Shown: piece by piece, positions 1 to 7,060 of the stretch
Position numbering within the stretch: the stretch's first letter is position 1
Layout: each line of letters starts with the position of its first letter
DNA from: Coemansia sp. RSA 1804
Taxonomy: Eukaryota > Kickxellomycota > Kickxellomycetes > Kickxellales > Kickxellaceae
DNA: 12,516 nt
Reading direction: 5' to 3'
Assembly (NCBI GenBank): GCA_027578815.1
Contig: JANBTH010000699.1
Location: 1-12,516 of the forward strand
Translations under genes and position numbers: made by a program
Notes under the pieces: generated by a model
Databases searched by the model: none
The model's input: the letters and a program-made list of their open reading frames with translations, nothing else
Told to the model about the DNA's origin: nothing

Positions 1-95
1 GCCCGCATTTTCTTGTGCAGAAAACGCTTCCCTGATCGGCTAACGGAATTGCAGATCCTGCTTGATCTGCTAACGTTTTGGTTGCTTGCTTGCAG

Positions 96-234
96 GTTTC
101 ACAATGTATGTAGAACCGACATGCTTCTCCTTTTAAACAATGAATATGAGCTGGATTTCCATCATAAACACAGGTCAATAGAAAACAAGCTAGCAGAGCT
201 TTGTTACAGATTAGATAAAGAAAATGAAAGCTAA
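96..234 (+). CDS. possible 3'-terminal exon of a gene entering from the left (hypothetical)
   Basis: A strong intron end precedes this stretch: a CTAAC branch-site match at 70-74 and a pyrimidine/TTGC-rich run ending in TGCAG at 91-95. After the acceptor one frame stays open to a TAA at 232-234. The predicted tail is about 45 residues and ends in a charged, helix-like segment rich in Lys, Glu, Arg and Leu. An AATAAA poly(A) signal follows at 279-284, about 45 bases past the stop. A second branch/acceptor pair (CTAAC 40-44, GCAG 51-54) lies just upstream, so the acceptor could be alternative. I recognise no domain and the upstream exons are outside the window. The open frame is short enough to arise by chance, so this is a weak call resting on the splice and poly(A) context. 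Confidence 0.22.
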
Positions 235-930
235 AAGAAAACACGAAAAATGACCGACTGCTAGTGAACTCGGCGGTAAATAAAAAAAGGCGAGCATATA
301 GAAAAGCTGGAGAACAAATTTCACAATCGGCACATGTAAGGCGGTGGAGAGTTTGAGTCGAACAATGTAGAATGGTATTTAGAAGCAAATAAAAGATATA
401 CACGCAATACAAGTGGGTGCAGGGATATATTTTCGTCAAAGTGCTTTATTAACAAACATCGCAAAACCACCCTTCGCTTTGTTTACAGCCCACAGCAAAG
501 CGCTCGAGGAGCTGAATCCCTCCATCCACATCTACTCTTCAACTCAACCCGCTTGTAATGATGTCTCATTGCCCGGAATAGAAAGATGCCCGTGAAAAAT
601 ATCCCCTATTCGTTGCCGAGGTTCTCCGTAAATTACTTATTCTTCAGCGCAAGAGGAACTACAAGATGCATAGACGCAAAGCAATAATCACACTTCAACG
701 TTAGCAAAATAATGTTTCACATCGACTCCTGCAAGTACACAAAAGTTTTCCCTCTCACGATATTAAAAAAGCCAGACTGTTTTGGTGATAAGCATTGTGG
801 AATGCCCAGACCCTTTTCTTTATGCGATGTTGAGCAGGTCATGTGTTGACGTGCGGAAAAACTCCAGAAAAAGAAGCAAGAGTGCGCTTCAACAAGCCTG
901 GTTTCCAAAACGAAAAGCTTAGCAAAATAG
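235..930. other. intergenic region with 3' flank of the SNARE gene
   Basis: I see no convincing gene here. The only open frames are short (about 60 residues), low in quality and without splice or domain support. AATAAA signals on the + strand at 279-284 and near 388 fit 3' ends of a gene from the left. The part next to 930 should be the 3' untranslated region of the SNARE gene on the - strand, but I found no clear AATAAA on that strand close to its stop. No tRNA-like or other RNA structure was recognised. Confidence 0.5.
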
Positions 931-1489
931 CTATTCTCCAGCTCCTAGAAAAATGCACAAGGATGCTGTGTTTAGGAGAGTTACTTACCTGCTACGCAAA
1001 TAACGATGATAATAATAATGGTGAGCGCAATGATAATCTTCCACTTCATGTTCCGCCATCTCATTGTCCTGCTGGCCGAGGTAGCGCTAGAGTTGAATAT
1101 CTTTGTCTGGTTCTGCAGTCTGTCCGCTTTGCCCTGCAGGTTCCCCAGGTGCTCTTCGCGTTCCATGACCTTGCCGAGGTTCTCATTTACAATAATCTGC
1201 ACCTGGTCTAGCTCGTCCTGCAGCTGCTTGGTTTTCTGATTTTTGTAGCCGCCGTTGTGCTCGTAGCCATCGTGGTCGTCGCCAGGATGGCTATTATCAA
1301 AAGGCTTCGAGCCGTAGCCGCCGTCATATCTGGAAGCGTCGTTGTACGACCTACTCTTGCTTCAAAGCACGCACATGTAACACAGACAATATACAGAGTA
1401 TTAGAAACAACGCCCTGTGTGCTGCTCTGTTGACCGGTACAAGCAGGGGCCATTTACGCCGCCGTTTTCACAGGGGAAACTACTTACAT
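931..1489 (-). CDS. SNC1: synaptobrevin / Snc-type v-SNARE (R-SNARE), three exons
   Basis: The coding parts are 1488-1489 (AT), 989-1350 and 931-944 on the - strand, giving 125 residues. The product is a tail-anchored R-SNARE that drives fusion of secretory and endocytic vesicles with the plasma membrane by pairing with Sso-type and Sec9-type partners. An acidic, Gly/Tyr-rich variable N-terminus (1-40) is followed by the SNARE motif (about 42-97) with the zero-layer arginine at Arg65 inside an ME-R-EEHL context. A Trp/Lys/Arg-rich juxtamembrane stretch (98-105, WRNMKWK) leads to one Ile/Val-rich membrane segment (106-121) and a very short lumenal tail ending AGAGE. There is no longin domain, which points to the Snc/brevin type rather than Ykt6, Nyv1 or Sec22. 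Without splicing the frame would lack an ATG and run into a stop at the donor. The family is secure; the choice between Snc1 and Snc2 names is not meaningful here. Confidence 0.87.
945..988 (-). other. intron 2 of the SNARE gene (44 bases)
   Basis: The donor is GCAG|GTAAGT and the acceptor TTTTTCTAG|GAGC, with a CTAAAC branch-site match between them. Removing it joins the membrane segment (…VICVAG) to a five-residue tail and a TAG stop at 931-933. Without removal the frame ends two codons into the intron at a TAA, so both products keep the membrane anchor and differ only in the last few residues. Confidence 0.75.
1351..1487 (-). other. intron 1 of the SNARE gene, splitting the start codon AT^G
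   Basis: The donor reads AT|GTAAGT (first intron base 1487) and the acceptor AGTAG|G (last intron base 1351), 137 bases in all. A CTAAT branch-site match lies at 1400-1404 on the - strand. Joining 1488 to 1350 creates ATG from AT plus G and continues in frame as TCG TAC AAC GAC into the SNARE coding frame. Reading upstream without splicing meets an in-frame TGA, and no other ATG in this frame occurs before residue 63. The alternative acceptor a few bases upstream (TTTGAAG) would not restore an ATG. The intron is inferred from sequence only. Confidence 0.75.
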
Positions 1490-1876
1490 GTTTAAAACCC
1501 AATTGCCGTGTTAATGCTAACAAGATTTAGTAAAGAAATAAATTAAAGAGAAGAAAGAAATTCCCCCACAGAGAAAAAGCAGAATGTTTCAGAAAAAGAT
1601 ACAGAAAAAGTCCACAATAAAGAAATGAAAAATAAAAATTATAGTGTTCAAAAGAGAAAGAAAAAGAGGGAGACGCAGACACAGCTTAATGCCAAGGTGT
1701 ATCAATTCATTGTCAGGCTTTTTCTTTGCATTTGGCGAGTTCTAGCCAACCAAAAGCTCGAGCTGAGAAAGAGGGTGACGGAAACACCATCATTTATTTG
1801 TTCTTTGGAAGGCTATTTTTGAAAATAGTGTGGTTTGAATTTTTTCCACATGTTACTGTTGCTGTTGCTGTGCGGT
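1490..1876 (-). promoter_or_regulatory. leader/promoter of the SNARE gene and 3' flank of a possible small gene
   Basis: On the - strand the stretch complementary to about 1536-1680 is almost pure pyrimidine (CTTTTTC-like runs), as is common just upstream of fungal transcription or translation starts. No ATG on the - strand occurs between the split start codon (1487-1489) and about 1708, so the leader is free of upstream start codons. An AATAAA on the - strand at 1793-1798 would serve a gene ending at 1877. A short GTTGCT run sits at about 1853-1870. I see no clear TATA box and no gene. Confidence 0.4.
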
Positions 1877-2391
1877 TTATGGCAAGATGACCTTGCTCTG
1901 CAACCCGGCAGCCAAACCGCTGGCCAGAGAACGAAGTGTGTAAGTGAGGGTGGCTATGGCTCGGAAAGAAGATGGGCCAATAGACAAGCTCAGTTCGCTC
2001 AATAAGTGACTTTGCAACAGCAGAGCCGGTGTAAAAGCTAAGGCGGCGCAAGTCAGGTCTGGTGCCTTGAGCACCAGCGAAATATGCCAGTGCGGGCGTC
2101 ATCTAATGATTTTGGTCGAATCAGCAGTAGCGTGGGCGCGTCTAGGATCACATACTGGATCACATACTGCTGCCATGTACAGCCCGAGGTACTTACTGCT
2201 TTTGGGCTGCTCTGAAAACTACGTGTTTGTTGGTACGTTAGATGAAACTGGACAGCGGAGTGATCCGGCCATACCACTAGCTCGCTATGCTATATTTTCA
2301 AATAACCGGACCGGTCTGCTGGCTGCAACCACCAACACACTTGTTCTCTTGCGCTCCCATTTTTCAACACCCAAGCAGCATCAGTCGACAT
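1877..2391 (-). CDS. possible small unrecognised gene with introns (model unresolved)
   Basis: The best-supported part is a terminal exon of about 63 codons ending with a TAA at 1877-1879. It is helical and Leu/Ala-rich, with the key run SFRAIATLTYTLRSLASGL near its end, and an AATAAA lies 80 bases beyond the stop. Upstream there is a consensus donor, AAAAGCA|GTAAGT, with the intron starting at 2196. Joining it in phase to an acceptor CTCAAG at 2066 gives a continuous frame. A branch-like CTGAT followed by TTAG (ending 2103) is a competing acceptor that leads to another frame. The first exon could start at the ATG at 2389-2391, but a TAG near 2293 would have to lie in a further weak intron. 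A + strand frame (about 2177-2438) overlaps and looks equally protein-like, so even the strand is uncertain. I recognise no family. Confidence 0.25.
2145..2168. repeat. perfect 12-bp tandem duplication
   Basis: The unit GGATCACATACT occurs twice without mismatch (2145-2156 and 2157-2168). Twelve bases keep any reading frame, so the duplication would insert four codons if coding. In the gene model above it lies inside or beside the putative intron. Confidence 0.9.
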
Positions 2392-2553
2392 TAACGAGTT
2401 TTGCTGTTGGGGCGTGCTATCTTCCCGCATGTGTCTAGTTTATTCATCTCCACATGTTCCGCACTATTGTCTCTCTGCCTGCCAGCTCCGCTTGTTCAAG
2501 ACCCATTTTTTGTTAAACAATTAGCCAGCGTCTATGCAGGCCACCCCCTTCCC

Positions 2554-3561
2554 ATGTCATTGCCCACAGACGAATCAAGTGCACAGTATGCGCCAAGACC
2601 AGGGTCATCAGAACACAAGACAGATGATGCTTTGACAAAATGGAGAGTATCGGCGCTGTATACGTACCCTGTCAAGTCATGCCAGCCAGCGGTGCTACAG
2701 GAGTCGTCGATAACTGAAACGGGTCTTGCTTACGACCGACTCTGGGTCCTGACCGACAAGCGACTCGGACGCTTTGTGACCCAGCGCCAAGTCCCCAAAC
2801 TCGTACTGGTCAAGGTAACAATTGATGAAGCCAGCAATGTTCTCGAGCTTTCAGCCGACGCGATGGCAACGACGCTGCGTCTGCCGCTGCATCCACAGCC
2901 GGAGAAGGATCTCGGAGAGCGGTTTAAGGTGCGTATCTGGTACGAAGACGCCTATGGGCGTTGCTGTGGCGAGCATGCAAATAGCTGGCTGTCAGAGTTC
3001 ACCGGAAAGCCGATACGCTTGCTGTACAAGGACGCGGATACACAGCGTCTTGTCTCTCGATACGTGCCTTCGAAGGAAGTTTGTCCAACGGCTCCGCAGT
3101 CTGGATTTGCTGATCTGTTTCCATTCCACATCACCACCGACGTCTCTTTAAACGACGTCAACAAGCATCTGACACGTCCTCTCACGCACAAAACCTTCCG
3201 CCCAAACATCGTGCTCACAACAGACAGTCCCATCGTCCCGCCCTACGACGAGGAAACATGGAGGCGGATTGAGTTTATTGGTGACAACACAAGCAACGCG
3301 GATATGAACTGGTCAATGTTCATCACATCGCGCACGCCTCGGTGCAGCATGCTTAATGTAGATATGGACACCGGTACCATGGTTCCCGATCGTGAGCCAT
3401 ACGTGTCGCTGCTGGAATTTAGATGTGTAGATGCTGGACAACCAAAGTTCTCATGTTTTGGTATGCAGGCCACCCCGCAAACTGTAGGGCAAAACATACG
3501 TGTAGGCCAAGAGATGTACGTGCGTGAACGTGGAGTTCACTTGCTCACAGAGCCCCTTTGA
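2554..3561 (+). CDS. MOSC-domain molybdenum-cofactor oxidoreductase, mARC/YcbX family
   Basis: The 335-residue product matches the mARC (mitochondrial amidoxime reducing component) layout and length. The MOSC N-terminal beta-barrel domain runs from about 30 (WRVSALYTYPVKSC) to 145, and the MOSC domain from about 180 to 325. Family marks seen are YPVKSC at 39-43, the GLAYDRLWVL block near 57-66, FRPNIV at 215-220 and PRCSMLNVDMDTG. In the last motif Cys264 sits where mARC proteins use a cysteine to bind molybdenum. Known members reduce N-hydroxylated compounds with electrons from cytochrome b5 and its reductase. I chose the ATG at 2554; the frame is open upstream to 2401 but without another ATG. 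That upstream part would encode a hydrophobic run, and the start has a weak context (C at -3), so an unseen 5' exon with a membrane anchor is possible. The gene converges on RCL1, with 133 bases between the stops. Confidence 0.88.
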   Translation: MSLPTDESSAQYAPRPGSSEHKTDDALTKWRVSALYTYPVKSCQPAVLQESSITETGLAYDRLWVLTDKRLGRFVTQRQVPKLVLVKVTIDEASNVLELSADAMATTLRLPLHPQPEKDLGERFKVRIWYEDAYGRCCGEHANSWLSEFTGKPIRLLYKDADTQRLVSRYVPSKEVCPTAPQSGFADLFPFHITTDVSLNDVNKHLTRPLTHKTFRPNIVLTTDSPIVPPYDEETWRRIEFIGDNTSNADMNWSMFITSRTPRCSMLNVDMDTGTMVPDREPYVSLLEFRCVDAGQPKFSCFGMQATPQTVGQNIRVGQEMYVRERGVHLLTEPL

Positions 3562-3694
3562 CCACAAGAGATGTGTGAAAAGCTAACATCATCTCTAATA
3601 TATCTTCTTATAGGCTTCTTCTTTACAGCTATAGAAAACCTGGTTTATCCAAATACCACTACAAAAAGAACGCGTTCGCGTAGCAAGCAGACTA

Positions 3695-4777
3695 TTAGCT
3701 AGTCTTTTTCGCCACATTGATGTATCCGGAGCCCAGGCAGGTTGCCAGAACCGTGTTTGACTCTGGATCGGGCTTGAGCTTGAATGTGATGTTGAAAAAC
3801 TCGCGGATATCGCGCAGATACTGGATGGTGAATGGTGTGAGCTTGCCAATCCTGGTCTTCGATGCGTGCTCGGGACCCAAAACCATCAGCAGCAGCGCCA
3901 GCCACTGGTGGGACGAATCGAAACAGCCGCCGCGAGCAATCTCGTTCAGCAGCATCTTTGCAGCATCTCTGCCAATGTCCTCGGGTGAATCACCAGGGTT
4001 GGCGCACAGCTCCGCAGTTATCAGAGCGCCTGTCGTGGACTCTGCCACAAGCGAGATGCCAAACCCAGGCGAGAATCCCGATTCAGCACCCTTGTACACA
4101 TCTGTGTATATGTATATATCTGGAATAAATCTGTTCAGCTCGCCACGCGCAGTCTCCACCATGCGGTTTGCTGTCTGCGGAGACACTCTTGTGGCGTATG
4201 AAATCCCACGGATGCGCTTGATTCTCCCCTGATCGGTGTAGTTGATCGGCCTTACCGACCGCACCACTGGACAGATAAATCGGACTTCGCCACCGCCCTT
4301 TGGCGGCGCTCCCCGTTTGGTCACCCGCATCTCAACGCCCTCCTCAATTCCAAAGTGTCGGTAGTTCCGCAGCGTTGCCGTTCGGATGGTGTCGACAGAG
4401 AGATCGGTGTTGTTCATCGTGATTCCCCTAAGCGTCGCCACCATCTGATCCTTCCCAAACGGCGCGAGTGCTACAAGAACCTCAAGGTAGTATCCAATCG
4501 CACGCGACACGGGACAGTCGACGCTGACCTTTCCACCCATGATTATCCCCGGCTTGAGCATCACTGACGTACCTGTCGGCGAAATCACCATGCGCGATCC
4601 ATTCGTCACAGCCTCTACCATCCGCAGAAGCGCAATCTCGTAGTCCCGCAGTCCTGGATTCTCATCGTTCGACCGGATCTTCTCTATTCGCACGGGTCGC
4701 TGGCTCAGTATCGAGAACACCAGCCTCTGCTTTAGGAATTTGTGACCTTCAAACTGAATTACGTCTCTTTTCGACAT
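3695..4777 (-). CDS. RCL1: Rcl1, RNA 3'-terminal phosphate cyclase-like protein of the SSU processome
   Basis: The protein has 360 residues, close to the usual 360-370 of Rcl1. In yeast Rcl1 acts in the nucleolus with the GTPase Bms1 in U3-dependent early cleavage of pre-rRNA to make 18S rRNA. Visible cyclase-fold marks include FEGHKFLKQRLVFS at the N-terminus, LKPGIIMGG, KRGAPPKGGGEVRF (from Lys154) and RGGCFDSSHQWLALLLMVLG around His290. The C-terminal block TPFTIQYLRDIREFF is typical of Rcl1 rather than RtcA. RtcA has its nucleophilic histidine four residues before a conserved Gln (HLADQ). Here the matching position is Asp287 (DSSHQ), which agrees with Rcl1 having no cyclase activity. The frame is open upstream of the ATG at 4775-4777, but that part is low-complexity hydrophobic sequence, and AAA precedes the chosen ATG. 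No introns are needed. Confidence 0.95.
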   Translation of the reverse strand: MSKRDVIQFEGHKFLKQRLVFSILSQRPVRIEKIRSNDENPGLRDYEIALLRMVEAVTNGSRMVISPTGTSVMLKPGIIMGGKVSVDCPVSRAIGYYLEVLVALAPFGKDQMVATLRGITMNNTDLSVDTIRTATLRNYRHFGIEEGVEMRVTKRGAPPKGGGEVRFICPVVRSVRPINYTDQGRIKRIRGISYATRVSPQTANRMVETARGELNRFIPDIYIYTDVYKGAESGFSPGFGISLVAESTTGALITAELCANPGDSPEDIGRDAAKMLLNEIARGGCFDSSHQWLALLLMVLGPEHASKTRIGKLTPFTIQYLRDIREFFNITFKLKPDPESNTVLATCLGSGYINVAKKTS

Positions 4778-5225
4778 TTTATTATCGTTGGGTGTCTGTA
4801 CAGAAGGGGACGTAATAGCTTGACAGATAAACAGGTGGTTAAAGAACTGAGACACAACAGAAGGAAAAGAGCACAAGCTTTGCAACCATGCAATAAAAAA
4901 GAATGGGCTGTGAAGAAAATTTGACAGAAAAAAAAGAAATCCCACCACGTGGATCTGATCAGATTAGTGGTTGATGCAAGCCTGAAAAGATAATGAGTTG
5001 TTTTATCACCAACATCAAGCGCTCAATGAATTTGAATCCTTTTCTCGCCTCTTCTTAATTCTGCTGCTGTTTCAATTTCAGGTGCTATTGCTCTCAATAT
5101 CGTTGTTGTATATAGGGCTTCTTTTTTAATCGTTTATCGGAGAGCAGCCGTCGACCCCGCTTTTCAACCAGCAGCAAGCAAGCCAACAGAAAAGGGAGAG
5201 AAGAGACAGATTCAAAGCAACCACA
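4778..5225. promoter_or_regulatory. divergent promoter between RCL1 and MRP10
   Basis: This 448-bp gap feeds RCL1 leftward and MRP10 rightward. A TATATA box at 5108-5113 lies about 113 bases before the MRP10 start. A pyrimidine-rich stretch (about 5037-5060) precedes it. An AAAATTT core at 4916-4922 resembles the rRNA-processing element found near fungal ribosome-biogenesis genes, but such AT-rich matches are common by chance. No gene was seen here. Confidence 0.5.
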
Positions 5226-5471
5226 ATGACAGCAGTCAATATCCCAAAGCTCAAAGTCAGGGCTAGAAAGGTGGTGCCGGCAGCAAAATGCGCCGAGCAG
5301 ATGGCAGCGCTGACCGCATGCTGGTCAACGACGTCTGTCGACAACCAACGGTGCGCAGCGGCCACACAAGCGCTCATCATATGCGTCCAGAAGGCCAAGC
5401 GTCCGCACCCAGTAAAGTCAGACATCAACTACCATTTGTCTCGGCTAAGCAAGCAGGTCCTGGGCAAGTAA
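5226..5471 (+). CDS. MRP10: mitochondrial small-subunit ribosomal protein mS37 (Mrp10), twin CX9C
   Basis: The product is an 81-residue basic protein with a twin CX9C (CHCH) hairpin: Cys22-x9-Cys32 and Cys43-x9-Cys53. Just after it comes VKSDINYHLSRL (63-74), which matches the KSNINYHAARL block of yeast Mrp10. The N-terminal PKLKVRARKV stretch also resembles Mrp10 (PRLKVKKP). Mrp10/mS37 is a component of the mitochondrial ribosomal small subunit; twin CX9C proteins are typically oxidised by Mia40 in the intermembrane space, and yeast Mrp10 is known to reach the matrix by that unusual route. The start has an A at -3 and a TATA box upstream, and the stop is followed by two overlapping AATAAA signals. 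The length is near the 90-95 residues of yeast Mrp10. COX-assembly CX9C proteins are the alternative but lack the SDINYH block. Confidence 0.92.
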   Translation: MTAVNIPKLKVRARKVVPAAKCAEQMAALTACWSTTSVDNQRCAAATQALIICVQKAKRPHPVKSDINYHLSRLSKQVLGK

Positions 5472-5586
5472 AATAAGGCAAGTCAGCCTTGTCCAGCTTG
5501 TCTGAAGAAGCTCATCTGGACCAGAGTTTGAGCGCAACTCGCGTCTTCAGTGTTTTTTTCTGTATGTGCCAAACCTTGATCTGAAA

Positions 5587-5597
5587 AATAAAATAAA
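5587..5597 (+). terminator. overlapping AATAAA poly(A) signals of MRP10
   Basis: Two AATAAA hexamers share one base (5587-5592 and 5592-5597), about 115 bases after the MRP10 stop and before the convergent gene's stop at 5753. The surrounding AT-rich run fits a fungal 3' end. Confidence 0.55.
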
Positions 5598-5752
5598 AAA
5601 TACATTAGACAAACGTACATCTTCTATCGCGTGAGGGGAAGGCTCCGAACTAGCTCATTGGCAGAGACTGCCCGTCTGTGACAATGTGAGGTAGCTAGAG
5701 CACTTGAATATGCGCTAACCATGGTGCATGATCCAAAAGAAAACAGGGCTAC

Positions 5753-6718
5753 TCATACTAAAAAGCCATTCAGCTTCTCCAAGAGTTCGTCTTTGCTTTT
5801 GACAACCACCTTCTCGTCCTCTCCAGTAAAGGTCACCATAACCATCGATCTTTCTGTTGTTCCTGGTTTGAGGTGCGTTGTGCCCTTATTGCTTGGCATC
5901 CAGTTAGGATACAGACCGACCCTGATCTTGCGCTGCGTATATAGCTTTTGCTTAAGTTGTAGGTCGCGCACGACCACAGCCTCCCTAGCCCAGGTTCCTA
6001 CGAACGCACGTGTAAACGGCTGGTCGTGCTTGCGTGATAGTTCTCTTACAAGCTCCGGCAGGTACGCATCAACAAGCTTTTCAGACAGCCTTGGGAATTG
6101 TGGAAACAAATGAATATTTCCTTCTACACATACAACGGGGTTCCAAATCTCGCTACAGGGGAACTTTAGCGTATGGCCTTTAGGAAATAACGCAATTTGT
6201 GCTTTCTTGACCTGCTCGCTAGAACCGTGAAGGTCAGGCGGATGCACAATTCCCTTCTCTCTCAGTTTGACCTTCATTCGCTCCAGCGTCTGTGTGCTGT
6301 ACTCGAGCTGTTTTCCAAAGGCCTTTGCAACCGCACTATATATGATGTTACTATCCGAATCATTGGTCCCACCGCACGTAAAGACAATATCGTACAGCTT
6401 GGACATGTTCACTACCGACGTCGTTATATCTTTGGATACTTCTGGCACAATCTCTATCTTCTTCATTTCAACGCCAAGCTCGTAGCATCGTTTGGCAAAG
6501 TACAGCGAGTTTTCTTCCTGCGCCTTGCCTAAAAGAAAAATGTCTCCAATGGCACAAAGCCCTGCTGTCAGCGGAACTGGTTTCTGGGCCCTTCCGCCGG
6601 ATCTTGCCGAAGACAAGGATCGTCTCGAAACGCGTGTTCTGGTTCTGTCTGCAACAATAGTGGTGATAGTCGCAGGGCCAGTCCCTAGACTGCAGCGGAT
6701 CAGCCGACAAAAACTCAT
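5753..6718 (-). CDS. MoCF/CinA-type (molybdopterin-binding fold) protein, probably mitochondrial, ligand motif degenerate
   Basis: The 321-residue protein starts with a Ser/Arg-rich segment (1-48) that has no acidic residue before Asp24 and reads like a mitochondrial presequence. The MoCF-type domain begins at about 51 (TAGLCAIGD) and continues through GKAQEENSLYFAKRCYELG to about 215. In canonical members (CinA N-terminus, FAD-synthase-associated domain, MoaB/MogA) the loop reads GGxGPTxDD. Here 116-124 reads GGTNDSDSN, with the second glycine and both aspartates replaced, and the usual LPGxP loop reads LFPQFP (204-209). The fold is therefore likely, but binding of molybdopterin or a nucleotide is doubtful. 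The remaining 100 residues have no match I know. The ATG at 6716-6718 is the first in frame; its context is weak and an upstream exon cannot be excluded. The gene is divergent from THR1 and convergent with MRP10. Function is unknown to me. Confidence 0.75.
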   Translation of the reverse strand: MSFCRLIRCSLGTGPATITTIVADRTRTRVSRRSLSSARSGGRAQKPVPLTAGLCAIGDIFLLGKAQEENSLYFAKRCYELGVEMKKIEIVPEVSKDITTSVVNMSKLYDIVFTCGGTNDSDSNIIYSAVAKAFGKQLEYSTQTLERMKVKLREKGIVHPPDLHGSSEQVKKAQIALFPKGHTLKFPCSEIWNPVVCVEGNIHLFPQFPRLSEKLVDAYLPELVRELSRKHDQPFTRAFVGTWAREAVVVRDLQLKQKLYTQRKIRVGLYPNWMPSNKGTTHLKPGTTERSMVMVTFTGEDEKVVVKSKDELLEKLNGFLV

Positions 6719-7060
6719 CAACAAGCCGTGTCTGAAAAAACGGTACAACAACAAAAGGACAAAAAGTCGTTCATATTAGAAAAATATAGCAAGCCGTTAA
6801 AGATAAAGGATTCGGTATTAGACAGAAAAAAAGAATCAAGTGTTGAAACCCCATCCACAATGAGTCAGAACCTAAAAAAAACCGCACAAGCAGCTGGAGA
6901 ATGAAAAGATCCCCACTGTTTTTCGTCTGCGATCTGCTTCAATTATCAGTTCTCTTCTCTTCCTCTTTTGTATCTTTCCAAAACATAAAAAAGTATTAAC
7001 CAGTTTATTGTGATCCACCTTTCCTTTCTTCTTTTGCACTCGTCGATATTACCAACAGAC
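6719..7060. promoter_or_regulatory. divergent promoter between the MoCF-domain gene and THR1
   Basis: This 342-bp stretch holds a Gcn4-type site (listed separately). CT-rich tracts on the + strand at about 6944-6980 and 7018-7037 precede the THR1 start. I see no gene. A consensus TATA box is not obvious. Confidence 0.5.
6861..6867. promoter_or_regulatory. Gcn4/CPC1-type binding site TGAGTCA upstream of THR1
   Basis: The site is a perfect TGAGTCA, 193 bases upstream of the THR1 ATG and 142 bases from the divergent MoCF-domain ATG. TGA(C/G)TCA is the known core for the bZIP regulator of general amino-acid control in fungi, and THR1 is a natural target. Binding is inferred. Confidence 0.55.

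Noticed and set aside
981..1202. 73-residue SNARE fragment taken as the complete gene
   Set aside because: It begins at a GTG inside the SNARE motif and ends at a stop within an intron donor; the full frame extends on both sides.
843..1239. + strand open frames of 77 and 122 codons
   Set aside because: Both are antisense to the SNARE exon; their hydrophobic runs come from the complement of the membrane segment.
1208..1453. 81-codon - strand frame beginning MAPACTG upstream of the SNARE motif
   Set aside because: It is out of frame with the SNARE motif and overlaps it in part. Using its ATG would need a non-consensus donor, whereas the AT^G intron uses consensus sites and restores the frame exactly.
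3717..4232. 171-codon + strand open frame inside RCL1
   Set aside because: It is a shadow of the conserved Rcl1 frame on the other strand, with no recognisable domain.
5061..5081. acceptor-like TTTCAATTTCAG suggesting a 5' UTR intron in MRP10
   Set aside because: A TATA box lies downstream at 5108, so transcription probably begins after this site; no donor was identified.
5630..5752. possible tRNA-like or small RNA between MRP10 and the MoCF-domain gene
   Set aside because: I could not find a cloverleaf, TTC loop or paired acceptor arms; it reads as a convergent 3' flank.
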